From Caldifarciminota bacterium (GTDB lineage Bacteria > Hydrothermota > Hydrothermia > UBA1063 > CAJXJZ01): a DNA stretch of 14,476 nt. The stretch lies in the NCBI GenBank assembly GCA_027033555.1, contig JALVLE010000115.1, positions 1 to 14,476 on the forward strand, in the 5' to 3' direction. Below, in pieces: positions 1 to 6,455 of this stretch (position 1 is the stretch's first letter; each line of letters begins with the position of its first letter). A program made the translations under genes and the position numbers. The notes under the pieces are model-generated. The model did no database searches. It was not told the origin of the DNA and saw only the letters and a list, made by a program, of their open reading frames with translations.

Positions 1-17
1 AAAATCAAACCTATACT

Positions 18-95
18 TTATCTTTTTAGGATACTATCATCAATTATCTTCTCATCTGTGTTACATAAAAGTTGCTGATTATAAACGTTTAGCAT
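18..95 (-). CDS. possible 25-residue small ORF, unknown function
   Basis: A 25-codon reading frame (begins MLNVYNQQLL, ends SILKR) starts with an ATG at 95. A good Shine-Dalgarno sequence, TAAGGAG, lies six to seven bases upstream. It has no membrane segment, signal peptide or recognisable domain, and no convincing promoter was found upstream of it. It runs away from the ferritin-like gene at 229 and stops 17 bases before the window edge, so it could be a leader peptide or a chance ORF. The rest of 1-174 is AT-rich and holds only a weak hairpin (113-130). Support is the ribosome binding site alone. Confidence 0.2.
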   Translation of the reverse strand: MLNVYNQQLLCNTDEKIIDDSILKR

Positions 96-174
96 CAAAC
101 ACTCCTTACCCCACAAAATTTGATTTTTGTCTTTTTGTGCGGTAAAAGGGGAGGTTGGCAATAGTGAAAGTGTT

Positions 175-203
175 TTGAAAGTTCCGACCAGGCTCTTTAT
201 AAT
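175..203 (+). promoter_or_regulatory. sigma-70-type promoter of the ferritin-like operon
   Basis: TTGAAA at 175-180 and TATAAT at 198-203 are separated by exactly 17 bases, an 11 of 12 match to the housekeeping consensus. Transcription would start near 210. The leader would be about 20 bases and carry AAAGGAGG (217-224) just before the ATG at 229. This placement rules out the longer frame opening at 127, because the promoter lies inside that extension. Confidence 0.75.
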
Positions 204-228
204 GGAGTATGCCAGAAAGGAGGTTATT

Positions 229-546
229 ATGCCTGATTTTGGAAATCCGTTTGAGGGACTCAAGAAGGACAGGAAACTTACACATGAGGAGCTTGTAAGA
301 GCAATAAGGTTTTTAATTGCCGCTGAATACGAGGCTGTGCAACTTTATATGCAACTTGCAGAATCAACAGACAATGAGCTTGCAATAGCGGTTTTAAAGG
401 ATATTGCGGACGAAGAGCGGGTTCATGCAGGTGAATTCTTGAAGCTCCTTATGACACTTGACCCTGAAGAAGAGGAGTTTTACAAAAAAGGATACAAGGA
501 GGTGGAAGAGATTATACAGGAATTGAAGAAGAAAGGGGAAAGTTAA
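229..546 (+). CDS. encapsulated-ferritin-like / rubrerythrin-family half-ferritin
   Basis: This 105-residue, mostly helical protein resembles the single-hairpin ferritin-like proteins found as encapsulin cargo (EncFtn), or fused to the encapsulin shell in Pyrococcus. Known members dimerise to build a di-iron ferroxidase site that oxidises Fe(II) for storage or detoxification. By my alignment from memory, the metal ligands E32, E62 and H65 of Rhodospirillum EncFtn correspond to E33 (in AEYEAV), E63 and H66 (in DEERVH) here. The position of EncFtn E31 is alanine. The C-terminus is a charged Lys/Glu helix (ELKKKGES) with no obvious encapsulin-targeting peptide, and no shell gene is in the window. 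The ATG at 229 is chosen for its strong Shine-Dalgarno and the promoter at 175-203. The stop overlaps the next ATG by one base, so the two genes are probably translationally coupled. A generic rubrerythrin-like electron-transfer role is an alternative. Family is fairly sure, partner unknown. Confidence 0.8.
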   Translation: MPDFGNPFEGLKKDRKLTHEELVRAIRFLIAAEYEAVQLYMQLAESTDNELAIAVLKDIADEERVHAGEFLKLLMTLDPEEEEFYKKGYKEVEEIIQELKKKGES

Positions 547-755
547 TGCATCCTTATAAAATTATACTTTTCATCCTCGCAATTTTTGTAACGGGCTATA
601 GCCTGATGGGAATAAAGCAGGGTAAAATCCGCGTAAAGGACTTCACTTACGAAAAACAAACACAACCTACCGGCTTCTGGATAAGTGCGTTAACTTTACT
701 GGCCTTTGGTGTTATGCTTTTTTATTTCGCTTTTTTCGGAAAAATTACAAAATAA
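546..755 (+). CDS. small two-helix membrane protein, unknown function
   Basis: This 69-residue protein has two hydrophobic segments, about residues 5-23 (IILFILAIFVTGYSLMGI) and 44-65 (GFWISALTLLAFGVMLFYFA). They are joined by a basic-plus-polar loop with KQGKIRVKDF, and the protein ends in KITK. It would sit in the inner membrane as a hairpin. The loop's positive charges suggest that the loop is cytoplasmic. No family is recognised. Its ATG overlaps the stop of the ferritin-like gene by one base, so it is co-transcribed and probably co-translated. A role in anchoring or assisting that iron protein is possible but rests only on linkage. Its stop codon lies within the stem of the terminator at 752-777. 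Confidence 0.7.
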   Translation: MHPYKIILFILAIFVTGYSLMGIKQGKIRVKDFTYEKQTQPTGFWISALTLLAFGVMLFYFAFFGKITK

Positions 756-777
756 GGCGGGCTTTTGCCCGCCTTAT
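752..777. terminator. bidirectional rho-independent terminator between convergent operons
   Basis: A perfect 11-bp stem (ATAAGGCGGGC with GCCCGCCTTAT) closes a TTTT loop, and the core is GC-rich. Reading the minus strand, the stem is followed by a T-rich run (TTATTTTGTAATTTTT), so it should end transcripts from the receiver-Roadblock gene. On the plus strand the tail is less T-rich, but the stem sits right at the stop codon of the two-helix protein gene. It separates the two convergent units. Confidence 0.85.
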
Positions 778-781
778 CATA

Positions 782-1852
782 TTATGGAAGCAAAGCCTCT
801 ATTTTTTCTTTATATTTTTTTATAATAGCTCTTACAAGACCAAGTTGAGTATTGGATAAAAATGCAATTCCTTGTAAATAAGTCCCATCTTTTAAACCGC
901 AAAGTATTACATTAAACCTATCACCTGAAATAAGTAGCTCATTAGGATTTCCCCATCCTGAGGCTTCATATGCCCTTTTGATTCCAGCAAAAGCCTCACT
1001 AAAATAACCTGCCGGCACAGTAAGATCTTCGCCTCCTTCTGCAACCCCCGCAAGAGGCATTCCGTCGTATGTGGCTATAACCGCCACAGCTTTTATCCCT
1101 GGGGACTCATTGAAAAGAGCCTCCTCAAGTTTCTGGAGTTGTTCTTCTATGTTTGCCATTATTTTATCCTCCTTTTTATTTTTTTCTTCATCTTTTATTT
1201 TTGCAAATTCTATTAATATCTCAGCAAGGCTCTCTTTAATATTCCTTTTTCTGTTATGCCCCACATACTGAATACTTATATGGGGGTTTTCAAGCTTAAG
1301 AAGACATATTAGCGCCTCTTTTCCTTTAAGTTTTCCACATACAGCATCTACACATTCACCATCTTTAACAAAGATTTCACCCTGCCTGCCCTCGCTATTT
1401 ATCACTATTACGCCGGTCTTTCTTTCAAGCTCCATAAGTTGTAACACAGACACAAGCCCCATACCGCTTATATCATCTTTTTTCTGCAGCTGTTTCAGTA
1501 CTTCTAATATATGCTGCCTTAAACTCTTCAGATCCAGAGGCTTATCAAGGAAAGCACTGATGCCTATATCTTTCAATTTCTCCCATATTTCAGGCGTACC
1601 ATATGCACTCATAACAATCGTAGGTACCCATCGTCCACTGTTTAAAAGTTCTGTAATCAGGGTAATCCCGTCAATATCCGGCATCTTTATATCCGTAACA
1701 AGTAGATCTATTTTCTCATTTTTTAATATTTTCAGGGCATCCTTTCCACTTCTCGCTGTGATTACCTTGTAAGGGTCATGATACATCTCAAGGCCATCTT
1801 TAAGACTTTCAAGAAAATTCAAATCATCATCAACTATTAAAACTTTTTTCAT
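782..1852 (-). CDS. receiver - DUF4388 - Roadblock/LC7 three-domain response regulator
   Basis: This 356-residue cytoplasmic protein has three parts. Residues 1-122 are a CheY-like receiver with the acidic pocket D8-D10, phospho-acceptor D54 (TDIKMPD) and conserved K104 (LDKP). Residues about 128-198 look like a DUF4388 (PATAN-type) domain, with typical LxxLLxLxxxxKTGxIxV and GxIFxKDGxxVDA patterns. After a lysine/glutamate-rich linker (216-231), residues 232-356 form a Roadblock/LC7 domain of the kind that dimerises and regulates small Ras-like GTPases such as MglA. There is no DNA-binding domain, so output is probably through protein-protein contacts. The start at 1852 has GGAGG seven bases upstream. 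The linker encodes an internal ribosome binding site before Met232. The gene follows the NtrC-type regulator by 113 bp, which suggests the same kinase may phosphorylate it, and it ends at the terminator at 752-777. No GTPase gene is in view. Confidence 0.85.
   Translation of the reverse strand: MKKVLIVDDDLNFLESLKDGLEMYHDPYKVITARSGKDALKILKNEKIDLLVTDIKMPDIDGITLITELLNSGRWVPTIVMSAYGTPEIWEKLKDIGISAFLDKPLDLKSLRQHILEVLKQLQKKDDISGMGLVSVLQLMELERKTGVIVINSEGRQGEIFVKDGECVDAVCGKLKGKEALICLLKLENPHISIQYVGHNRKRNIKESLAEILIEFAKIKDEEKNKKEDKIMANIEEQLQKLEEALFNESPGIKAVAVIATYDGMPLAGVAEGGEDLTVPAGYFSEAFAGIKRAYEASGWGNPNELLISGDRFNVILCGLKDGTYLQGIAFLSNTQLGLVRAIIKKYKEKIEALLP
1157..1177 (-). promoter_or_regulatory. internal Shine-Dalgarno and in-frame ATG for a free Roadblock protein
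   Basis: Inside the receiver-Roadblock gene the minus strand reads AAAAAGGAGG (1168-1177), then eight bases, then ATG (1157-1159). This is an almost ideal ribosome binding site. The ATG is in frame and is Met232 of the full protein, exactly at the start of the Roadblock domain (MANIEEQLQK). Initiation here would yield a 125-residue stand-alone Roadblock protein (782-1159). The purine run also encodes the Lys/Glu linker, so it could be a by-product of codon use. It could equally be the remnant of a once separate gene. Confidence 0.5.
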
Positions 1853-1875
1853 ATCTTAACCTCCACCATTACTAT

Positions 1876-1891
1876 AACAATTTTTATACCA
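1876..1891 (-). promoter_or_regulatory. weak sigma-54 (-24/-12)-like element upstream of the receiver-Roadblock gene
   Basis: The minus strand reads TGGTATAAAAATTGTT, to be compared with TGGCAC-N5-TTGCW. The GG at -24 and the TTG are in correct register, but the -12 dinucleotide is GT instead of GC. The predicted start would fall near 1865, just ahead of the Shine-Dalgarno at 1852. It lies downstream of the gene for an NtrC-family activator. A distant TTGACA (1933-1938) with no good -10 at normal spacing is the competing reading. Confidence 0.25.
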
Positions 1892-1953
1892 CAACGAAAT
1901 TACTGATTTTACAGGGATTACAAACATTGGTATGTCAAAATGAATAGTTCATA

Positions 1954-1969
1954 TTGAACCAGGGTTCAA
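1954..1969. repeat. perfect 7+2+7 palindrome, possible activator binding site
   Basis: TTGAACC-AG-GGTTCAA is a perfect inverted repeat with a two-base centre. It overlaps the last codon and stop (TGA) of the NtrC-type regulator. Its centre is about 97 bases upstream of the start predicted from the sigma-54-like element at 1876-1891, a usual distance for an upstream activator site of a bEBP. The arms are too close for a terminator loop. Only one clear copy was seen in the window; a half-site-like GGTTC occurs near 4375. Confidence 0.35.
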
Positions 1970-3294
1970 ATGTTATAAGTTTTCAATTTTCTCTTAAGTG
2001 TGGACAGAGATATACCAAGTGCCTTTGCTGCCTGAGATTTATTACCTTTATATACCGAAAGTGCATGCAAAATCGCTCTTTTTTCAAGCTCTGCAATGGG
2101 TAGGACCTTCTCTTCTTCCATCTTACGCTCTATCACGGTGGTTTTTCCACGATTCGTAAGCTCTGAAAAAATTATCTCATCAACACTGTGCCCGGTATGA
2201 GTAGAGAGGATATAGCTTTTTTCTATCAAGTTTTTGAGTTCTCTAATATTCCCCGGCCAGGTATATGCTTTCATAGCCTGTATGGTCTTTCTTTTTAAAT
2301 ATATTTCTTTCCCGAAAAATTCTTTAAGAAAAGCATAAGCCAGTATCTCAATGTCACCTGTTCTTTCCCTTAGAGGTTTTACGTGAAAATGCAAAACGTT
2401 TAATCTGAAATAAAGATCCTCCCTGAACTTTCCCTTTTTTATTAACTCTGTAACTGGCTGATTTGTAGCCACTATCAGTCTTACATCCACAGGGATTTCC
2501 CTTTCTCCACCGACTCTCCTTATTTTCAACCTTTCTACAGCGTCAAGCAATTTTGCCTGTATGGGAAGAGGCATTTCAGCAATCTCGTCCAGAAATAACG
2601 TTCCACCATCTGCAAGCTCAAACATACCTCTTTTTGTTATCGCTCCGGTAAAGGCGCCTTTTTCCACGCCAAAAAGCTCCGCCTCAAAAATACTTTCAGG
2701 TATTGCAGCACAGTTGACATGCACAAAGTTTGCCCGTCCCGACATTTTATGTATCAAACCGGCAATGTAGCTTTTTCCCGTACCAGTCTCGCCTGTCAAC
2801 ATTACAGGGGATCTGACTTTTGAAGCAATCTGCACAAACTCAAAAACCTCTTTTAAATATTCTGTCGGTTGGGTTGTGATTACCAATTTACGACCTCTTG
2901 CTGCAACACGCTCCATAATCTCAAGTTTGATTTCATTAAACACATGGCTCAGGGTATTTTCAAGATCCGCAAGTTCAATGGGTTTGGTAAGGTAATCTGC
3001 AATAACTCCTTCTTTTATGAGCTTAACCGCTTTATTTACGTCCGGATAAGCAGTAAGTATAATAATTTTTGTTGTATCATCTATTTCCTTGAGTTTGCGG
3101 GCAAGCACTGTGCCATCTAAATCCGGCATTTTCTGATCAAGCAACACTACATGGAAACCAGTCTTTTTGAAAAGGTCCAGGGCCATTACTGGCGAGGATA
3201 CAGTTGTAGTTTCATATCCCCTTGAGTTAAGGTACTCTCTGATTGTACTGAGAAAATTTAAATCATCATCAACGACAAGAAGTGTTTTTCGCAT
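1966..3294 (-). CDS. NtrC-family sigma-54-dependent response regulator (bEBP)
   Basis: This 442-residue protein has the full three-domain layout. The receiver spans 1-120, with D53 as phospho-acceptor and K104. The AAA+ domain spans about 140-365, with Walker A GETGTGKS (168-175), the sigma-54 contact loop GAFTGA (213-218), Walker B GGTLFLDE (230-237), a REDLYFRL arginine-finger region (291-298) and WPGNIREL (346-353). The Fis-type helix-turn-helix spans about 404-442 (NKSQAAKALGISLSTLKRKL). It should oligomerise when phosphorylated and use ATP to open sigma-54 promoters. Its ATG at 3294 lies 26 bp inside the end of the kinase gene, with an AAGGG Shine-Dalgarno six bases upstream, so the two are a cognate pair. 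The intact GAFTGA argues that it is a real sigma-54 activator, not a sigma-70 derivative such as HupR. The targets are unknown. Position behind hypCDE suggests HoxA-like control of hydrogenase genes. Confidence 0.93.
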   Translation of the reverse strand: MRKTLLVVDDDLNFLSTIREYLNSRGYETTTVSSPVMALDLFKKTGFHVVLLDQKMPDLDGTVLARKLKEIDDTTKIIILTAYPDVNKAVKLIKEGVIADYLTKPIELADLENTLSHVFNEIKLEIMERVAARGRKLVITTQPTEYLKEVFEFVQIASKVRSPVMLTGETGTGKSYIAGLIHKMSGRANFVHVNCAAIPESIFEAELFGVEKGAFTGAITKRGMFELADGGTLFLDEIAEMPLPIQAKLLDAVERLKIRRVGGEREIPVDVRLIVATNQPVTELIKKGKFREDLYFRLNVLHFHVKPLRERTGDIEILAYAFLKEFFGKEIYLKRKTIQAMKAYTWPGNIRELKNLIEKSYILSTHTGHSVDEIIFSELTNRGKTTVIERKMEEEKVLPIAELEKRAILHALSVYKGNKSQAAKALGISLSTLKRKLKTYNI

Positions 3295-4315
3295 TTTCAG
3301 CCCTTCTGAATATCAAAGTTACCTCCGTCCCCTCTCCTTTTTCACTTTTTACGGTTATGTTCCCTCCCATCTTTAGCATAAGATTTTTGGATATGGCAAG
3401 ACCCAAACCACTACCTTCTTTCTTGGTGGTGAAAAGTGGAGTGAAAATTTTGGGGAGAATTTCCTCTGGAATGCCCCTGCCGTTGTCTCTTATCATAAGA
3501 TACAAATACTTATTACCAAGTTCACCAGAGACAGAAATTGTGGGATTCGGAACACCCTCAAGTGCCTCTATGGCATTCTTAATCACATTTAGCAAAACAA
3601 TACGAATAGCCTGAGGATCACCCCATACAAGGACATCATTTTTGGGCTCACAAAAGAGGAAAAATTGGATTTTTTTGCTGGAAAGTTCGGCTTCAGTGAG
3701 TTTATACACCTCATGAGCAATGTCTTTTAACCTTACTGGTATTATATCATTAAGCCTGCCCTGTAATTTGTAGTCTCTAAGCCACCTGAGCAAAAGCTCC
3801 ATGTGACGTATCTCCTCAAGACTTCTCTCTAAATACTCAATCTTCTTTTCACGACTAAACTTGTCAAAACTTTCACGCAATACCTCAAGGGTAACTTTAA
3901 TGGCATTTAACGGGTTTCCGAGTTCATGCCTTATTATAGAGAGCAAAAAGTCCATTTTCAACATGCAGTTCAGCTCAAATTCATAGCTTGTGTTTATAAT
4001 ATCCTCTTTTATCTCATACATAAAATACCAAGCATAATTGTTGCCAATATCAAGATATGAAAGTACAGCTACTTTTATTTTTCCCTCGGATATATCTTCC
4101 ACTATTTTGCTCTTTCCACAACCGAGTTTCTTTATAATTTCCTCAGCATTAAAACCAATATCCAGATGTTTTAACAATTGTTCTGCTCGTTGATTCATAA
4201 ACCGTATGTTTTTATTGCGATAATCAATTACAATTATCCCAATAGGCAAATATTTAATGGAAGTATCTATAAAATTACATATACATGCTTTGCAATCTTC
4301 ATCAAAACGCCCCAT
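3269..4315 (-). CDS. soluble PAS-domain sensor histidine kinase with an N-terminal CxxCxC motif
   Basis: This 348-residue kinase has no membrane segment or signal peptide, so it senses an internal cue. Residues 1-13 carry a cysteine cluster (C8, C11, C13), followed by a PAS-like domain (about 17-105, PIGIIVIDYRNKNIRFMN). The dimerisation/phosphotransfer helix has H130 in IIRHELGNPLNAIK. The C-terminal ATPase domain has the N box (NVIKNAIEAL), G1 (DNGRGIP), an F box (FTPLFTTK) and G2 (GSGLGLAISK). The type resembles NtrB/HupT-like kinases paired with NtrC-like regulators, and the regulator gene overlaps it by 26 bp. A TTG at 4324 could open the frame, but AAAGG abuts it. From the ATG at 4315 the AAAGG is nine bases away, and the promoter start (about 4334) fits, so 4315 is chosen. 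The cysteines could bind metal, a cluster or respond to thiol redox state; that is inference. Confidence 0.9.
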   Translation of the reverse strand: MGRFDEDCKACICNFIDTSIKYLPIGIIVIDYRNKNIRFMNQRAEQLLKHLDIGFNAEEIIKKLGCGKSKIVEDISEGKIKVAVLSYLDIGNNYAWYFMYEIKEDIINTSYEFELNCMLKMDFLLSIIRHELGNPLNAIKVTLEVLRESFDKFSREKKIEYLERSLEEIRHMELLLRWLRDYKLQGRLNDIIPVRLKDIAHEVYKLTEAELSSKKIQFFLFCEPKNDVLVWGDPQAIRIVLLNVIKNAIEALEGVPNPTISVSGELGNKYLYLMIRDNGRGIPEEILPKIFTPLFTTKKEGSGLGLAISKNLMLKMGGNITVKSEKGEGTEVTLIFRRAENAKNTSCR

Positions 4316-4340
4316 GAATACCAACCTTTAATAGCTGGAT

Positions 4341-4369
4341 ATTATAGTCATTATCTGAGGGTTTGTCAA
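4341..4369 (-). promoter_or_regulatory. perfect-consensus sigma-70 promoter of the kinase/NtrC pair
   Basis: On the minus strand TTGACA (4364-4369) is followed after exactly 17 bases by TATAAT (4341-4346). Transcription would start near 4334, leaving a leader of about 20 bases with an AAAGG ribosome site before the ATG at 4315. It lies in the 69-base gap after hypE, where no terminator is visible. The regulatory pair can therefore be expressed both from here and by read-through from hypCDE. Confidence 0.8.
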
Positions 4370-4384
4370 TTACAGAACCAAATA

Positions 4385-5389
4385 TCAGCAGATTCTCGGT
4401 AAAATATCCTTTTTCAGTGTGTCAAGGATTCTCTTCGTTCCTATAGTTGTTTTAAGATACACCCTGTTGTGCGATGTATCTTTAACCTCACCTATGATTT
4501 TTGCATCCCTTCCGAGTGGGTCTTTACGCATAAAATCAATAATCTCATCTGCCTCTTCTTTGCTTGCTATTAGTACAATCTTTCCCTCATTGGCAATATA
4601 AAGAGGGTCAACGCCTAATATTTCAGTTGCTTCCTTTACCCAGTCCTTTAAAGGCAGTTCATCTTCCCACACCTCTATCCCTATACCATACATCTCTGAA
4701 ACCTCATTTAAAACAGTGGCAACACCACCTCTTGTTGGGTCCCGCACAAATTTTATGCTCTGGAATCTATCAAGGAGTTTTAACGCAAGAAGTCCTGCTG
4801 GTGCAACGTCACTTTTTACTTTTTGAGTTGTCTCAACTCCGAGACGCTCAAGCATAACAGCTGTTCCATGGTCACCAATTGTGCCGCTTATTATGACAAC
4901 ATCGCCATTCTGTATTTTCCTTCCTCGCCAGTCTCTCTCTGGTGTAATCACACCTATGCCGGATGTATTTATAAAAATGCCATCGCCCTTTCCTTTTTCA
5001 ACGACCTTGGTATCACCTGTCACGATTCTGACATCAGCGTATTCTGCAGAGTTTTTGATGGATTCAACAATTTTTTTTAAATCCGAAAGTCTGAATCCCT
5101 CTTCAATAATAAAGGCAAGACTCAGATACAGCGGCTTTGCGCCCATCACCCCCAGGTCATTACATGTGCCGTCAACAGAGAGTGTTCCAATATCACCACC
5201 TTTGAAAAACACCGGTGAAATTACAAAAGAATCAGTGGTAAAAGCCAGCCTACCCTCTGCATTGAACACTGCGGCATCATAGAGTGCTTTCTCCCCCCTA
5301 TTACCAAGGTGCTTTAAAATGATTTCACTTATAAGCCTCTTTGTTGATTCACCACCATTACCGTGAGAGAGGAGTATAACATCACTCAT
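4385..5389 (-). CDS. hypE: hydrogenase maturation protein HypE
   Basis: HypE is a PurM-like ATP-dependent dehydratase. HypF carbamoylates its C-terminal cysteine, and HypE dehydrates the product to a thiocyanate that donates the CN ligand to iron held on HypC-HypD. This 334-residue protein begins MSDVILLSHGNGG and carries the expected glycine/aspartate-rich motifs (TDSFVISPVFFKGGDIG, DPTRGGVATVLNE). It ends in PRIC, with the essential terminal cysteine intact. The ATG at 5389 is preferred over the one at 5395, because GGAGG (5398-5402) is eight bases from the former and only two from the latter. It overlaps the hypD stop by 8 bp. HypF, which supplies the carbamoyl group, is not in the window and must be encoded elsewhere. 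Confidence 0.96.
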   Translation of the reverse strand: MSDVILLSHGNGGESTKRLISEIILKHLGNRGEKALYDAAVFNAEGRLAFTTDSFVISPVFFKGGDIGTLSVDGTCNDLGVMGAKPLYLSLAFIIEEGFRLSDLKKIVESIKNSAEYADVRIVTGDTKVVEKGKGDGIFINTSGIGVITPERDWRGRKIQNGDVVIISGTIGDHGTAVMLERLGVETTQKVKSDVAPAGLLALKLLDRFQSIKFVRDPTRGGVATVLNEVSEMYGIGIEVWEDELPLKDWVKEATEILGVDPLYIANEGKIVLIASKEEADEIIDFMRKDPLGRDAKIIGEVKDTSHNRVYLKTTIGTKRILDTLKKDILPRIC

Positions 5390-6455
5390 TATCATAACCT
5401 CCGTAAAGATAATAGGCAGAGCATGTGCCCTCTGAAGATACCATACAGGGACCCTTTGGGTTTTCAGGAGTACAGGCTACCCCAAATAGAGGACATTCTG
5501 TTGGCTTTATCACTCCACGCAGAACTTCACCGCATCTACATGCTGTTTCTTTCGGAGTCTTGACCTCAACAGGAAATTTCAAAACAGCATCAAAGTCTTT
5601 ATATTCGTCTTTAAGCGAAAGACCACTCTTCGGGAGTTTTCCAAGTCCGCGCCAGAGGGCATCGGATACTTCAAAAACCTCATACATGGATTTTTGAGCA
5701 AGTATATTACCCTCCTCTGACACACTTCTTGGATAGGCATTCTGTAGCTCTGGCCTTGATTCTACCACGCTCTTCACAAGTAAGTAGATACCATATAAAA
5801 TATCAAGAGGCTCAAAGCCGGAAATTACAAAAGGTATTTTATATTCTTCAAAAACGCTCTGCCAGCCTTTTCTACCGATTATTGTTGAAACATGCCCCGG
5901 CCCTATAATTCCATCTATTCTCACCTCTCCCATATCCAAAAGTGCCTTCATGGCAGGAGGTGTGAGTTTGTTGAGTGAAAGGTAATAAAAGTTTTTGAGG
6001 TTCTTCTCTTTTGCCACTTTCAGGGTGTATGCGAGTGTTGGTACTGTTGTTTCAAAACCTATACCAATGAGAACATAGTCTTTATCAGGATTGTTCTCAG
6101 CTATATTAACAGACTGAATCGGAGAATATACAACATGCACTTCATAGCCCATAGCCCTGAGGTTATTTAAGCTCCCCTCGCTTCCGGGTACATTTACCAT
6201 ATCACCAAATGTTATGACGCCCAGGTTATATTTTTTTGCCATCTCAATCATGCGATCTATGTCTTCCTCGTGTGTTACGCACACAGGACAACCGGGGCCT
6301 GAAAGAAGGTGCACATTACTGGGCAAAATTTCTCTTATACCGTACCTGAAAATCTCGTGGGTGTGGGTTCCACAGAACTCCATAAGATTTATATCACGGT
6401 CAGCGATTTCTTTTATTTTACTGACAAGAGCCTCTATTTTACTCTTTGCTTTCAT
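5382..6455 (-). CDS. hypD: hydrogenase maturation protein HypD
   Basis: HypD is the iron-sulfur scaffold on which, together with HypC, the Fe(CN)2CO unit of [NiFe]-hydrogenase is built. The 357-residue protein shows the conserved cysteines C28 in MEFCGTHTHE and C56/C59 in SGPGCPVCV, with the same spacing as E. coli C41, C69 and C72. It also has GFETTVPTLA and a C-terminal cluster-binding region (ACRCGEVLRG, TECPLFGVAC, GPCM, GTCSAYY). A TTG at 6467 could extend the frame by four residues. The ATG at 6455 is chosen because its product starts directly at the conserved helix. Neither start has a strong ribosome site, so translation probably relies on coupling to hypC, which it overlaps by 17 bp. 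Confidence 0.97.
   Translation of the reverse strand: MKAKSKIEALVSKIKEIADRDINLMEFCGTHTHEIFRYGIREILPSNVHLLSGPGCPVCVTHEEDIDRMIEMAKKYNLGVITFGDMVNVPGSEGSLNNLRAMGYEVHVVYSPIQSVNIAENNPDKDYVLIGIGFETTVPTLAYTLKVAKEKNLKNFYYLSLNKLTPPAMKALLDMGEVRIDGIIGPGHVSTIIGRKGWQSVFEEYKIPFVISGFEPLDILYGIYLLVKSVVESRPELQNAYPRSVSEEGNILAQKSMYEVFEVSDALWRGLGKLPKSGLSLKDEYKDFDAVLKFPVEVKTPKETACRCGEVLRGVIKPTECPLFGVACTPENPKGPCMVSSEGTCSAYYLYGGYDNE

Noticed and set aside
112..139. Inverted repeat CACAAAA...TTTTGTG with an inner ACAAAA/TTTTGT hairpin
   Set aside because: The arms are only 6-7 bp and nearly all A/T, so it is expected by chance in AT-rich DNA. No gene end was seen just upstream on the plus strand.
127..228. N-terminal extension of the ferritin-like protein by 34 residues
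   Set aside because: A near-consensus promoter (175-203) lies within it, and the ATG at 229 has AAAGGAGG at good spacing. The extension matches no ferritin-like protein.
18..263. 81-residue minus-strand reading frame
   Set aside because: Its first part runs antisense through the promoter and start of the ferritin-like gene and has no ribosome site. Only the last 25 codons have one.
1906..1938. TTGACA (1933-1938) with TAAAAT (1906-1911) as a sigma-70 promoter for the receiver-Roadblock gene
   Set aside because: The spacer is 21 bases, and at 17-18 bases the hexamer is CCTGTA or CTGTAA. It is not convincing as a pair.
4881..5282. 133-residue plus-strand frame antisense to hypE
   Set aside because: HypE motifs account for the sequence conservation here. 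The antisense product is low-complexity with no recognisable domain.
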